A program made the translations under genes and the position numbers. A stretch of 61,614 bases of DNA from Symbiodinium natans. Taxonomy: Eukaryota; Sar; Dinophyceae; Suessiales; Symbiodiniaceae. The stretch spans positions 200,001 to 261,614 of the forward strand of contig CAJNDS010002843.1 of NCBI GenBank assembly GCA_905221605.1, in the 5' to 3' direction. Positions 30,337-40,875 of this stretch are shown one piece after another; within the stretch, counting starts at the first letter, position 1; each line of letters opens with the position of its first letter. The notes under the pieces were generated by a model that was not told the DNA's origin, searched no databases, and worked only from the letters and a program-made list of their open reading frames with translations.

Positions 30337-31776
30337 ATGACCTTCATGTTGGCAGCTTGTCTCCGGAGCTTTTCGGTTCGGGGGGAGTGCCTAGTAGAGA
30401 GGGTCAATGAGACAACGTTCGAAGCACTCATCGCTTGTGATATGGCACTGAAAACCGGACAAAGAGGATTTCTCCTTTTGAGCTCTGCGTGGGAAGAGCC
30501 TCTATGGAGGGAATGTCTGGTCGCATGTGTCAAGTCCGAACATTTACAAGTCATCGTCGCGATCACCGAGTCCGAAGCAGAGGAGCACGGTGTAACAACG
30601 CTGTCGACCGGCAATGCTTTGTTCACTCTCGTCAAAGTCCGCGCGGATCAGCTCCGCCTGGGCTGCAGTGCGGCCTATTTGGGCCTGGAAGCGGAAGAAG
30701 ATCGTTTGCTGACCAAGGCTCGCTCGATGATCAGTTCAGACGAGGAGCTTGTTTACGCGACGGCTTCAGAGGAGCCTCCTCGCCGAAGACGGCCCAACAA
30801 GGCAGCTGCAGCAGACGAAGCAGTCAGCGAGTCAGGCTCGGACGACCAGTCGTCAGCAGAGGGCTTTGGCGAATTGATGCAGAAGCTGAAAAAAGGATGG
30901 CTCGACGAGCCTACGTCCAAAGGCAGCGCAGGCGGCAGCTCAACCAAGGGCAGCAAGAAGCACAAGTTCAAGTTGCTGAGAGAGACTGCAGCTCGCAGCA
31001 GCAGCAGCAGCAGCAAGAAGGGCGAGGACAACCTCCCCGACTTCACCAAGCTGGTGTCTGCGCAGGGCGCCAAGGTCGATGTGAATACGCTGCTCACTTT
31101 GGAGCTGGTCAAGACTCTAAAAGGGAAGCACGACAAGAAGACAAAGAAGCGGAGTCGGGACACGTCCAGCAGCGGATCTTCGGAGACGCGTCAAAGCCGG
31201 TCCAGTTCCAGCCGTGGGAGTGTTCCGCGAGCCAGGGGTCATGCCAAAGCCGTAGCCGACTACGACAAGGCGTGGCGCAGAATGAAGAGGCGCCCGATGA
31301 AGGTGGTCAGCAAGTACGTCAAGGAGCTGGAGAGGGAAATCGGAGCCGAAGACGGCCTTCCTTACAAGCTTTGCGACTACGGCAGGCGGATCGCTTGGAA
31401 CAAGCAGCGGAGCCTTCAGCGGGCCCACTATATGATCTCGTCCATCCTCGAGCTCCTCCTCAAAAAGAAGGTAGAGCAGGCTGCGTTGCTAGCCGTGTTG
31501 TGCCTGCGAAGCCTGCACCAGGCCGCTCTCGACCACGGCGACTGGACGGTAGCCTGGATGATCACCCATCTCCCCGATGTTTTCGGCAAGAAGACTTTCG
31601 GCGGCGACGCCGAAGATCTGCAGCACGTGACAGCCTACCTCAAGTCCATGCAGGAGTTGGACAAGAACGCACGAGCTGTCAGGCGTCAGGAATGGGCGCA
31701 GTCAACAGCCGAGGACGACAAGACCAAAGGAAACCCCAAAGGCGCGGGGAAGAACAAGGACAAGGACCAGTCATGA
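30337..31776 (+). CDS. Gag-like ORF1, copy B (479 aa)
   Basis: As in copy A except for one base (31113), giving Lys instead of Asn in LVKTLKGKH. Same ATGA overlap with ORF2. Confidence 0.7.
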   Translation: MTFMLAACLRSFSVRGECLVERVNETTFEALIACDMALKTGQRGFLLLSSAWEEPLWRECLVACVKSEHLQVIVAITESEAEEHGVTTLSTGNALFTLVKVRADQLRLGCSAAYLGLEAEEDRLLTKARSMISSDEELVYATASEEPPRRRRPNKAAAADEAVSESGSDDQSSAEGFGELMQKLKKGWLDEPTSKGSAGGSSTKGSKKHKFKLLRETAARSSSSSSKKGEDNLPDFTKLVSAQGAKVDVNTLLTLELVKTLKGKHDKKTKKRSRDTSSSGSSETRQSRSSSSRGSVPRARGHAKAVADYDKAWRRMKRRPMKVVSKYVKELEREIGAEDGLPYKLCDYGRRIAWNKQRSLQRAHYMISSILELLLKKKVEQAALLAVLCLRSLHQAALDHGDWTVAWMITHLPDVFGKKTFGGDAEDLQHVTAYLKSMQELDKNARAVRRQEWAQSTAEDDKTKGNPKGAGKNKDKDQS

Positions 31777-34700
31777 ATCCCTCAGACCGAAAGGCTTCAA
31801 GCGGCAGATCTGGTGACCAGTACTGTCGCGAGATGCTCAGAGAAATTCGAGAGGGCCATGGGGCCTTCAGCCGTTTTTTGAAAATCGTGAGAGCTCTTTC
31901 TTCGAAGAGCTCGGGGCCTAGGACATCCCCGAACGGGGAGTGCAAGCTTTTTCCCAACGGGGAGTGCAAGCTTTTTCCGTCTTTGCTTCCGAGTCTGGAG
32001 CATCCCAGAGTCTCGGGGAGCGCAAGACTGCGCCAGCGAGGACGAGGCCGAACGCTAGCTTGGGAATGGGTTGAAGTGTTGTGGGCGTTGTTTACCTTCT
32101 ACGAAGGTGGGGCTCCAGCACAGACGGAGGCTCTTGAAGCTCTTGCCAAGCACGCAGCGCGCGCTCCCTGGACTCAACTCCATGCGGAATACGCCGGCTC
32201 ACTGCATCAGCAAATTCAATCCTTTTGCCGCCTTAAGGATGACTCTCCCCTAAGTCGCGGCAATCAGAAATTAAGCGAATTTATTGAGTGTTTAAAGCTG
32301 TCCCACTATAATCCTCAAATCCCCAATCCCTCATCAAGCGTAAGTCAGGCAAAATATGTCTGCCCAGAGCGCATGTCCTTGCCAGAGCAAGCAGGCGTAA
32401 TAGATCCCCTCGACTTTCTGAAAGGTAAGCAGCGCGAAATCTTTGAGAACTCTGCTGCAGTCATCCCTGAGGATCATGAAACGAGGGCGGCGTCCAAGGC
32501 CTGCTTTAAGGTAAGGGAAGCAGACCAGCCTGCAGTGTATCGCAAGTTGCTACAGTCAGGCGTTGCCACACTGATTCCTGCTGAGTGGGGACTCCGAGAT
32601 TGCCACGGAGACCTCATCACTGGGGGGCTGTTCGCCGTACCGCACAAGCCAAATAGTGATCGCATCATAAACGACAGACGGCCCCTAAATGAACTTGAAA
32701 GACGTCTGGTTTGGGCAAAATTACCTCATGGTAGCATGCTAACGCAACTGATCGTACCAAAGGGTCAAGGGCTGAGGGGCAGTGGGGATGATTTACAAAA
32801 TTATTTCTACTTGCTCCGCCACCGGCCAGATTGGCTCCCCCGCAATGTTGTTGGTCAGCCTTTTGACGGAGGTGATTTTGTAGAGTTCGGGGGGGAGGCT
32901 GGGAAAAGGTACCTGTTAGCGTTTACGGTTGTCGCTATGGGTGACAGAAACGCTGTGGACATTGCACAGCAAACCCACCTTGAAATTCTACAGGACTGCG
33001 GTGCTATGCAGCCATGCGAAGTTTTGTCTTACAAAGCACCACTCCCAGCCTCAAGCACTTGGGAAGGGTTGTATATAGACGATCATATCGTCATCCAGCA
33101 ATTCCCCAGCCGTAAGCTTCGTAAGCGCATTGGCCACAGCGGGCAGTGCAAACTTAGGGATGTTGACATCATTGAGCGCAGTAGAGCCCAGTACGCAAAG
33201 CTTCGTATTCCTACTTCATCGTCAAAGGCCTTCACCCGTGAGAGTAAGTTCGTGGCTTGGGGAACCGAGGTGGATAGCGCCAGTGGACGCGTAGGGTGCC
33301 CTGCTGTGAAGCTCTTGCAGATTGGCTTTCTCATCCTTGAAGTTTGTAGCCTGCCCGTAGTCGGCAAGCGCTGTTTACAGCAACTTCTCGGCCTCATCGT
33401 GCATCCCCTTATGCACAACCGATGTTTGATGAGCATCCTTCAGGACACCTACAACCACGTATCAAGCATGCCAAAAGCTCGGGCTTCACGCCTCCCTAGC
33501 GCAGCTCGAGAAGAGCTGCTTGTAGTGGGCCTTTGCCTGCCGTTCGCTTGCGCAAATGTTCGGCGCCCAGTGTCTGCCAGGATTTCAGCTACCGATGCGA
33601 GCCTAGAGGCAGGAGGGCGAGCTGCCACCCTAACATCGCCTCCCGTAGCCCAAACCCTGTACAGGTACGCTGAACATAGGGGTGAACACGTAAGGCTCGA
33701 TTGGGCTCATAGTTGCTTAGTCCCCGGAAGTACAATGTCTCAGGCTCCCGAAGAAGTTGAAACACTCATGGCCGACCACGCGTGGAGCACCACGGAGTGT
33801 TGTTCTTTTGGCCACAAGCAGCATATTAATGTCCAGGAGCTGAAGATGATAAAGCGCGAGCTGGTCGCCGCTGTGCACCAAACAACCGCCCCTCTAAGAC
33901 TTGTAAACCTTGCAGATAGTCGGGTCGCCGTCGGAGCGTGGTCAAAGGGGCGATCTTCGTCGAAACAGCTCAACCGCATCTTGCGCAGCTGCATAGGATG
34001 GTCCGTTTGTGGAAGAAAAACGTTACACAATGTCTGGGTCCAGTCAAGCGCCAACCCCAGTGACTATCCCTCGCGCTTCAGGCCCATCCCTAGCCCTAGT
34101 GCGCCTAGGCCCGTCACTAGACAGGTGTTTGGTAAGCAGGCCTCCTACGTGCAGCAGCGCAAGAGGAACAGCCGGATATGGGCCCTCGCTTTGAGTGCAG
34201 ATGCCGTTTTCGGGGAGGAGCTTTCGTTCATGCCGAGGCACCCAGCTGAGCCGCTGTGGACATTCCGTGAGGTGTTTGCCGGCAGTGCGAACTTGACAAA
34301 GCATTTCAAGAGCATGACAGACTTCGCAATGGCTCCTCCCGTTGAGCGTATGCAGCGCGGCAAGCCCAGTCTTCGGCATGATCTGTTAGACAATGACACA
34401 TATGCCCAGCTCCTCCGCGATGCTTCACTCCCTCGACAGTTTTGGCATTTTGCAGTGCCGAGTGCGTCATTTTCCCAGTTGCAGCGGCTAAACTCGAGCA
34501 CTAGGGTGCCCTCTAGGCCAGAAGGTTCGGGCGCCCTTCGGAGCGAAGTGAGAGCCAACGAGCTCGGCCGCAGAACAGTCGAGCTTTGCAAAGCTCTGCA
34601 TGCAGCAGGTTCCTTCTTTACAATCGAAAACCCCAGCAGCTCGCTCTTGTGGCGTCTTGCTTGCTTCAAAGAGCTGCTGTGTTTGCAGGGCCTGCAGATG

Positions 34701-34967
34701 GTACAAGTAGACCTCTGCAAGTATGGGTTGACAATGCCGGACAGCAACGGCGCACGCAAACTCGTTCAGAAGGCCACTGTTTTTTGTGGGACCGTTCCAG
34801 GGCTAGAGGCACTTGAAGCACGTTGTAGTCGGGACCATGAGCACGTCCAGGTCTTAGGAGGGGCTCGAACTCCACAAGGATGGAAATCACGCTCCAAGCT
34901 TGGCAGTGCCTATCCCAACCAGCTGTGTCGTGCCTATTGCCGGATGTGCCGCAGACTGTTCATGTGA
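31773..34967 (+). CDS. RT / RNase H / methyltransferase-like polyprotein, copy B (1064 aa)
   Basis: I see no amino-acid difference from copy A within the 1064-residue protein. YIDD, the RNase H acidic residues and the Cys-less VPSASFS motif are all the same, so loss of the methyltransferase Cys is not a single-copy mutation or a base error. Confidence 0.8.
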   Translation: MNPSDRKASSGRSGDQYCREMLREIREGHGAFSRFLKIVRALSSKSSGPRTSPNGECKLFPNGECKLFPSLLPSLEHPRVSGSARLRQRGRGRTLAWEWVEVLWALFTFYEGGAPAQTEALEALAKHAARAPWTQLHAEYAGSLHQQIQSFCRLKDDSPLSRGNQKLSEFIECLKLSHYNPQIPNPSSSVSQAKYVCPERMSLPEQAGVIDPLDFLKGKQREIFENSAAVIPEDHETRAASKACFKVREADQPAVYRKLLQSGVATLIPAEWGLRDCHGDLITGGLFAVPHKPNSDRIINDRRPLNELERRLVWAKLPHGSMLTQLIVPKGQGLRGSGDDLQNYFYLLRHRPDWLPRNVVGQPFDGGDFVEFGGEAGKRYLLAFTVVAMGDRNAVDIAQQTHLEILQDCGAMQPCEVLSYKAPLPASSTWEGLYIDDHIVIQQFPSRKLRKRIGHSGQCKLRDVDIIERSRAQYAKLRIPTSSSKAFTRESKFVAWGTEVDSASGRVGCPAVKLLQIGFLILEVCSLPVVGKRCLQQLLGLIVHPLMHNRCLMSILQDTYNHVSSMPKARASRLPSAAREELLVVGLCLPFACANVRRPVSARISATDASLEAGGRAATLTSPPVAQTLYRYAEHRGEHVRLDWAHSCLVPGSTMSQAPEEVETLMADHAWSTTECCSFGHKQHINVQELKMIKRELVAAVHQTTAPLRLVNLADSRVAVGAWSKGRSSSKQLNRILRSCIGWSVCGRKTLHNVWVQSSANPSDYPSRFRPIPSPSAPRPVTRQVFGKQASYVQQRKRNSRIWALALSADAVFGEELSFMPRHPAEPLWTFREVFAGSANLTKHFKSMTDFAMAPPVERMQRGKPSLRHDLLDNDTYAQLLRDASLPRQFWHFAVPSASFSQLQRLNSSTRVPSRPEGSGALRSEVRANELGRRTVELCKALHAAGSFFTIENPSSSLLWRLACFKELLCLQGLQMVQVDLCKYGLTMPDSNGARKLVQKATVFCGTVPGLEALEARCSRDHEHVQVLGGARTPQGWKSRSKLGSAYPNQLCRAYCRMCRRLFM

Positions 34968-35055
34968 CCAGATTAGGTTTATCTTGGGACTTCATGTGCA
35001 GCGCTTTGTTTTATTTGTTTAAGTTAGGCTGGTGGTTGCATCTCATTACACCTTA

Positions 35056-36159
35056 ATGACGCTTCCGGGCCAGAGCCATGGTTTGCAATTTCGGCTGGGG
35101 AAATACAGTGCAGCCTATCGTAAGCGGCTCATCCAAGCTGGGCGCTCCCTGTGCCGTTACGTGGGCAGCAGCGCAGCAAGGTGGCTCATTGAAGCTGCCA
35201 GCGCGTCCGAAGTTGACTCGGTGCTGGCGCAGTTCGTGGAGCACATGCGTTCGCAGCGCTCGAAGGGGAGTTTAAAAACAGCAAAGCACGCAGCGTTGCT
35301 CATGCAGATCATAAGGCCCAGGTTGCATAGGCGGCTTAACGAAACTTGGTTCGTGCTCCGAGCCTGGGAAGAGCAGACGCCAAGTCGACTACGCATGCCC
35401 TTGCCTGTACCTGTGTTTCTTGCCATGGTCATCTATTCTCGAGTAAAGGCCTTGCAAAGCAGTTGCAGTACGCAACGTTCACTTTGGTTTGCTTTCGCTA
35501 CCATTCTCGAGTTGGCTTTCTACGGTCTGCTGCGGCCTGGCGAAGCTTTGGGGATTGAGTGCCGAGATGTTAGTTTGCCCAACAGCTTGTCCCTAGGACA
35601 GCCGCACTTGACCCTGACCCTAAGAGACCCTAAGAATAGGCGACAGCTGGGGCGGTTACAGCACGCTGTGGTGAAACACCCTCACGCTTGCAATTGGGCT
35701 AGCTGGGTCATTGGCAGTTCGTCGCAAACTTGCAAGTTGTGGCCTAGCTCTCAGTATCACTTCAGGCGTCGGTTCAAGGAGGTCTGCCGAGCACTTAGGG
35801 TTCACAACTGGCATTTGACACCTGCCTCCCTGCGAGCTGGAGGAGCCACTTTCCTTTTCCAGCAAGGTTGCAGTGTCGACAGGCTCCGTTTCCAGGGTCG
35901 CTGGACGAGTCTCGCATCCCTGGAGCATTACGTGCAAGTTGGTGTGGCGCAGCAAACCTTGCTGCAGGTGCAACCTGCTTGTGCCGCCAAGATACGCAGA
36001 TACTTGCAGCTAGGCTCTTTCCTTTTGGAGCTGGGGGCCAAATACCGGGCCGAAGTACCATCTGAGCAGCTTGTGTCTACGCCGGCGCTCTGCTTCACGC
36101 AGGCCGACAATCCGGTGTCTTGGGCTCATGGCTTCGCAGCCATGGGCACGCAAATTTAG
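35056..36159 (+). CDS. Tyrosine recombinase, copy B (367 aa)
   Basis: Identical at protein level to copy A; 36063 is a synonymous change in a Ser codon. The ATG lies 88 bp after the ORF2 stop. Confidence 0.85.
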   Translation: MTLPGQSHGLQFRLGKYSAAYRKRLIQAGRSLCRYVGSSAARWLIEAASASEVDSVLAQFVEHMRSQRSKGSLKTAKHAALLMQIIRPRLHRRLNETWFVLRAWEEQTPSRLRMPLPVPVFLAMVIYSRVKALQSSCSTQRSLWFAFATILELAFYGLLRPGEALGIECRDVSLPNSLSLGQPHLTLTLRDPKNRRQLGRLQHAVVKHPHACNWASWVIGSSSQTCKLWPSSQYHFRRRFKEVCRALRVHNWHLTPASLRAGGATFLFQQGCSVDRLRFQGRWTSLASLEHYVQVGVAQQTLLQVQPACAAKIRRYLQLGSFLLELGAKYRAEVPSEQLVSTPALCFTQADNPVSWAHGFAAMGTQI

Positions 36160-36790
36160 GCAAGCGGTGGTCAAAGCTGGGGCCTTCAAAGGGGCTCGCT
36201 TCCTCGACTTGTCAGGCGAGCAGTTGTCCAAAGCTGCCAAGTCGTATCCCAGCGACATGCGCTTGCATCAGTTTGCGAAAGAATCGCTAGTTCAGCAGCG
36301 TGCGGAGCAGGAGCAGGCGCAGCGCAGTGCTGTGCCACCTGAGCCAGTCCATCCTCAGCAGTCAGCGTCGCCCACGGCTGCAGACACTACTTGGTCGAAG
36401 CGCTGCCGGGCGCATCTCTATGGCGCTATCTCTAAGCTGTTGGTGGGACGCAAGCTCCGATGGTGGCAGCGGGCGCTTTTTGCTGCATTCTTAGTTTTGG
36501 TGGTTACACGCCCGCGGTTTGGAACTCTCTGTGCAAAGGTTGCAGCGCTCTCCCTTCGTTTGATAGTGCGCAAAAGCATGAATTTCTTGCTGATGGTCGT
36601 CGATGCCGTGCTCGAGGAGCTTATTGCGCAGATTGACTCAGCTACGTTGCCGGCCGTCACTGTGGTCAGGGAGGCCGCCGAGGCAGTGCACCCTTCGGGC
36701 CTCAGTCAGGTCGTCATCTCCGGGATCTCAGCTTTTGCGGGAGTCTTGTGCGCGCAGATGGGTTTCGCACGCCGTCTCATGGCCGGGTGA
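36128..36790 (+). CDS. ORF4, predicted membrane protein, copy B (220 aa)
   Basis: Identical to copy A. It overlaps the recombinase ORF by 32 bp and ends 57 bp before B1. Confidence 0.55.
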   Translation: MASQPWARKFRQAVVKAGAFKGARFLDLSGEQLSKAAKSYPSDMRLHQFAKESLVQQRAEQEQAQRSAVPPEPVHPQQSASPTAADTTWSKRCRAHLYGAISKLLVGRKLRWWQRALFAAFLVLVVTRPRFGTLCAKVAALSLRLIVRKSMNFLLMVVDAVLEELIAQIDSATLPAVTVVREAAEAVHPSGLSQVVISGISAFAGVLCAQMGFARRLMAG

Positions 36791-36847
36791 CGTCTGCGCG
36801 CCGCCTCTGCCCCTCCACCACCCATGATGCTGTGTTGGGGGTGTTGG

Positions 36848-37452
36848 AAGTGTGTGTGCCAGAGCTCGCCAGCCCGGCTGGTCTCCTCAGCCAGTTCAGT
36901 CAATCATTCTTCCCTTCGCATTCTTGCAACTTCCAGCCTGCCAATCGTTGCATTCTTTGCAGCATGTCGTATGCCAATCGTGGCACAGACTTGCGCTTTC
37001 ACAGTTCTTGCAATCAGTCGGCGCTTCGCGCCTCCTTTGCTTTGACACAAACTTCAGGAGTGCCCCGAGAGAAAACAGGCGTTGAGCGAGGTTTGCAAGA
37101 GACAGTGCAGAACAACATGACCTTCATGTTGGCAGCTTGTCTCCGGAGCTTTTCGGTTCCGCCACCGCCCCACCACCGCAGGGAAGTGTGTGTGCCAGAG
37201 CTCGCCAGCCCGGCTGGTCTCCTCAGCCAGTTCAGTCAATCATTCTTCCCTTCGCATTCTTGCAACTTCCAGCCTGCCAATCGTTGCATTCTTTGCAGCA
37301 TGTCGTATGCCAATCGTGGCACAGACTTGCGCTTTCACAGTTCTTGCAATCAGTCGGCGCTTCGCGCCTCCTTTGCTTTGACACAAACTTCAGGAGTGCC
37401 CCGAGAGAAAACAGGCGTTGAGCGAGGTTTGCAAGAGACAGTGCAGAACAAC
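36848..37452 (+). repeat. Right-end repeats B1-A2-B2, copy B
   Basis: Two B copies (36848-37116, 37184-37452) around one A2 (37117-37159) and a 24-bp link that differs from copy A at two bases (37167, 37183). Host DNA starts after the ATG at 37453-37455. Confidence 0.9.
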
Positions 37453-37568
37453 ATGGCTTTAGTCAGGTTTCAGCTCGGGAGTAACCCCTAAACCCTAAAC
37501 CCTAAACCCCAAACCCCAACCCCGAACCCCGAACCCTAAACCCTCAACCCTCAACCCTTGCTCAACAG

Positions 37569-37655
37569 GAGTGCAAGAAGCTGCTAGAGCAGAAGGGCGG
37601 GAAGCCAGGCGAGAATCCCTTCAACCCGGCCTACCTCACGACAGAGGACACACAG
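37569..37655 (+). CDS. Exon candidate downstream of copy B (29 codons)
   Basis: CTCAACAG acceptor ends at 37568 after a C-rich array. Reads ECKKLLEQKGGKPGENPFNP, then AYLTTEDTQ. The charged character fits the exons at 28501-30043, making the retrotransposon an insertion in the intron between them. Ends near ACACAG|GGG. Confidence 0.6.
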
Positions 37656-37780
37656 GGGCTTTGCTGGTGCAGGGCAGCGCCGTTGGCGCAACCCTAAACC
37701 CTAAACCCTAAACCCTAAACCCTAAACCCTAAACCTTAAACCCTAAACCCCAAACCCTAAACCCTAAACCCTATTTTAGT

Positions 37781-37858
37781 AAACGCTTCGAGGAGTTCGT
37801 GGAAAGAAGAGATGCCATCCTGGAGAAGTACAAGGACGAGTCCACCAGCCCTCGACAG
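37781..37858 (+). CDS. Exon candidate (26 codons)
   Basis: ATTTTAG acceptor ends at 37779. Reads KRFEEFVERRDAILEKYKDE, then STSPRQ. Likely the next exon of the same charged, helical protein. The intron before it (37656-37779) is mainly a C-rich array. Confidence 0.6.
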
Positions 37859-38132
37859 ACATTTGGGGGTTTAAGGTTTCGGGTTTAGGGTTAGGGTTTT
37901 TAGAAATTGTACAGGGTTTGTGTCCGGAGTTTTGGGGGGTTTTGGCAGTTTGGGGGGGTTTTGGGGGTTTTGAGGGGTTTTGCCGGGTTTTGGTGGGTTT
38001 TGTTTTTTGCTTTTGATGAAATTCGTGGAGGTTTTGTTGGCGGGTTTAGGGTTGTTTTGGTATCTTTTGCTGCGCAGGGTCTTCTTTGGTTCCCTGCAAG
38101 CCATGCTTTTGTCTGACTTGTGCCCTGTGCAG

Positions 38133-38276
38133 GATGAAGGGTTATTTCACGAGCTGCTCGTAATGAAACACGTACAATTTCTGTTTATCCTGCCCTTGAG
38201 GTTAGGGCACCCACCCAAGGGACCACAATGTGGAGAACAGCGCAGATGGTGTGCAGACCCAGGGTTCACTGGGTTT
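38133..38276 (+). CDS. Exon candidate
   Basis: CCTGTGCAG acceptor ends at 38132. Reads DEGLFHELLVMKHVQFLFIL, continuing to CADPGFTG before a G-rich array. It could continue the same gene. Family unknown. Confidence 0.4.
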
Positions 38277-38479
38277 AGGGTTTAGGGTTGAGGGTTTAGG
38301 GTTTAGGGTTTAGGGTTGAGGGTTTAGGGTTTAGGGTTTAGGGTTTAGGGTTTAGGGGGCTCCACATGGGCAGAAGTGTGCAACATTCCCGACAGGACGC
38401 CAAGTTCAAATATTCAGGCCACTGAGCGCGGCTGTCACCTGGAGCATTGTCAACAAGTAGGTGCTGCTAGGACCCAGAG

Positions 38480-38702
38480 TATATAGGCCATTATTTGCTT
38501 TGCTTTTTTGTAAGGGTTCGGGTTCCCTTATAAGCACCTTTAAAACCCAAAAAGGGCACCCTTTTTATTCCTACCCAGTAGGGTGCAACTTGGGTCTACT
38601 TGGTACTTTTAAGCATTAAGTAGGGCTATAAGTATGGTAACTATGGTTATAACCTTAGTGCGGGTACTTATAACCCTACTTATAGCCCTACTTATCAGTA
38701 CC
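38480..38702. mobile_element. Small repeats: GGTTCCCTTATAA family and a GGTTATAACC hairpin
   Basis: 38500-38575 (GGTTCCCTTATAAGCACC, AAAGGGCACCCTTTTTATTC) is shared with 48400-48490 and 55120-55222. 38588-38702 folds on itself (TACTTATAACCCTACTTA against AAGTAGGGCTATAAGTA) and recalls the TACTTGGA family. Both are non-coding. Confidence 0.5.
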
Positions 38703-40360
38703 CCTAAGCCCTAAGCCCCGAAGCTCTAAGCCCTAAACCGTAAACCGTAAACCCTAAACCCTAAACCGTAAACCCTAAGCCCTAGACCCTTAACCCTAAA
38801 CCCTAAACCTTACGAGCAAGTAGGTAGTGTGTCCTACATTTTGGTGGGTGGCAGTTAGCTTGCCTTGGCTTTGCTCGGTGGTGCTCAAGCTTCGCTGCGG
38901 TCTCTTCCGATGCCAGATCTAATCCTAAACCCTAAGCCCTAAACCCTAAACGCTGAACCCTGAACCCCAAACCCTAAACCCTAAACCCTAGGTGAATTCC
39001 TACCTGTTGGAGCCGAGGACAAAAAGCCGCGAACGGACTAGGATGCTTGTTCTGGTGTTGTCCGCCCTGACTTGCGCTCCGGATGTCCTAGGGTTTAGGG
39101 TTTAGGGCTCAAGAGTCCTAAGCCCGAAACACAAAATCCCCTCGAAAGACCCATAGAAGCCCCCAAACCCTCAACTGGACCACCCCTCTTTCTGACATAT
39201 ATATATATATATATGTATATACGCAGTACGTAGTATGATACAGAATAATACAATATACTATGGGGTAGAAATATAGGCAGATAGACATATGTACGTATGT
39301 ATATGTAAGAATATATTCATGTACAAGAAGAGTAGAAATAACAACACCGTAAACCCCAAAACCCTAAACCCTAGAACCCCTGAATCCTACTGTCTGGCTT
39401 GGAAGCTCTGAAGCCCAAAGTTCTTAAACCCCAAGCCCTCAACCCTCAACCCTAGACCCTCAACCCTCAACCCTAACCCTAAACCCTAAACCCTAAACCC
39501 TAAACCCCAAACCCCAAACCCTAAACCCTAAGCCCTAAACCCTAAACCCTAAACCCCAAACCCTAAACCCTAAACCCTAAACCCCAAACCCCAAACCCTA
39601 AACCCTAAACCCTAAACCCTAAACCCTAAACCCCAAACCCCAAACCCCAAACCCTAAACCCCAAACCCTAAACCCTAAACCCCAAACCCTAAACCCTAAA
39701 CCCTAAACCCTAAACCCTAAACCTAAACCCAATAAACCCTGAAACCCTGGCCGAGGTGCGAGGCGCCAGCTCGACCGAGCGTCGTCACCGTGGAGCTGGA
39801 GAGTGGGAAGGGCTTAGGGTTTAGGGTTTAGGGTTTAGGGTTTAGGGTTTAGGGTTTAGAGTTTAGAGTTTAAGGGTTTAGGGTGTTGGGTTTAAGGGCT
39901 TTTGGATTTAGGGTTTAGGGTGTAGAGTTTGAGGGCTTGGTTTTCTGGGCTTACTAGATTTTACTGTGGGTCTACGGTGGGTTTGTTATGGGGTTTACTG
40001 AGTTTACTGGGTTTAGTAGGCGGTTTAGAGACTAGTTCAACCTTCTGTAGTAGGAACAATTGAGATTAGCATGCTTTTCCTTGAATTTGGAGGAGAAAGT
40101 CTACTGGGTGCAGGGCTTAAGGGCGATATCTTGGGATGCTAACCCTAAACCCTAACCCTAAACCCTAAACCCTAAACCCTAAACCCTAAACCCTAAACCC
40201 TAATGATCCCTCTTAAGGACTGTTAGTATGAGGGGGGAACATCTCAAGCTATGACTGTCGCAAGGAAAATTCAGTTTAGGGCTCTTGGGTTTGGCTCTTG
40301 GGTTTAGGGTTTGAGGGTTTAGTATTAGGGTTTCGGGTTGGTTCAAAGCATCCTGTCACT

Positions 40361-40447
40361 ATGGGTGGCTGCCAAAGCATGGAGGCCATACAAGCCCATG
40401 TTGAACAGTGTCAGGAGAAGATGGTTCAGGAGCACGCGCGGATGCAG
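40361..40447 (+). CDS. First exon, possible N-myristoylated protein
   Basis: ATG at 40361. It encodes MGGCQSMEAIQAHVEQCQEK, then MVQEHARMQ. Gly2 with Ser6 is the classic N-myristoylation context, and Cys4 could be palmitoylated; this would place the product at a membrane. The frame stays open to 40495. A possible later exon is 40694-40762. Confidence 0.45.
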
Positions 40448-40693
40448 AAGCTTGTTATTCACAGCTTCCATGTTTGTGTTCCTGAGTTCTTTTGACCCAA
40501 GCACTCTTTGCCCACTGGCGTCAGCTGTGGTACTTCTACAGGACCTTGAACAACGATGTTTCTCTTGTCTAAGCCAACATATGACAATCCCCGTAAAATC
40601 CCTAGAGGGGATCCCAGTAATACCTATATTTCTTCCCTTCACAGCTTGAAGGTTTACCAACCTCTCCCGCGATCTCTCACATGTCGGCTGCAG

Positions 40694-40762
40694 GATCCAG
40701 TGAATGCGATGGTGGCGCGTCGCGGCCCCGGGCACCGGGGGCAGCTGGAGGGCTGTCGCTGA
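40694..40762 (+). CDS. Possible terminal exon (22 codons plus stop)
   Basis: GGCTGCAG acceptor ends at 40693. Reads DPVNAMVARRGPGHRGQLEG, then CR and TGA at 40760-40762. A CCCCTATTTTCG-family element follows at once. Confidence 0.4.
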   Translation, partial: DPVNAMVARRGPGHRGQLEGCR

Positions 40763-40764
40763 TT

Positions 40765-40875
40765 GGGGGTTTTCGAAATTAGGAGTACCTTCTCGGGCTC
40801 CTTATTCTGAAGGGAATCCTATTTGCGGGCTAATATCAGGGCTCCCTTATTGTCGTAAAACCCCCTTTGTGGCCT
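40765..40875. mobile_element. CCCCTATTTTCG-family element with recognisable inverted ends
   Basis: GGGGGTTTTCGAAATTAGG on the left and CCTTATTGTCGTAAAACCCC on the right form inverted ends about 20 bp long. The middle holds GAAGGGAATCCTATTTG, shared with other copies. Best-defined member of this family in the window. Confidence 0.6.

Larger units (their letters stand above)
28111..37455. repeat. Segment duplicated from 17243-26587 (copy B)
   Basis: Near-identical to copy A with offset 10868. It starts in a telomere array directly after the gap and ends exactly at the right terminus of the retrotransposon, after which the flanks differ. Intron content, relict leader (29280-29300) and MASTKMAW frame (28913-29164, minus) are all repeated. 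Confidence 0.9.
30337..37455 (+). mobile_element. YR (DIRS/PAT/Ngaro-type) retrotransposon, copy B
   Basis: 7.12 kb, with A1 at 30337-30379, B1 36848-37116, A2 37117-37159 and B2 37184-37452: the minimal A1-B1-A2-B2 arrangement. Right junction AACAAC|ATGGCT. All four ORFs are intact and differ from copy A by single bases. Confidence 0.8.
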
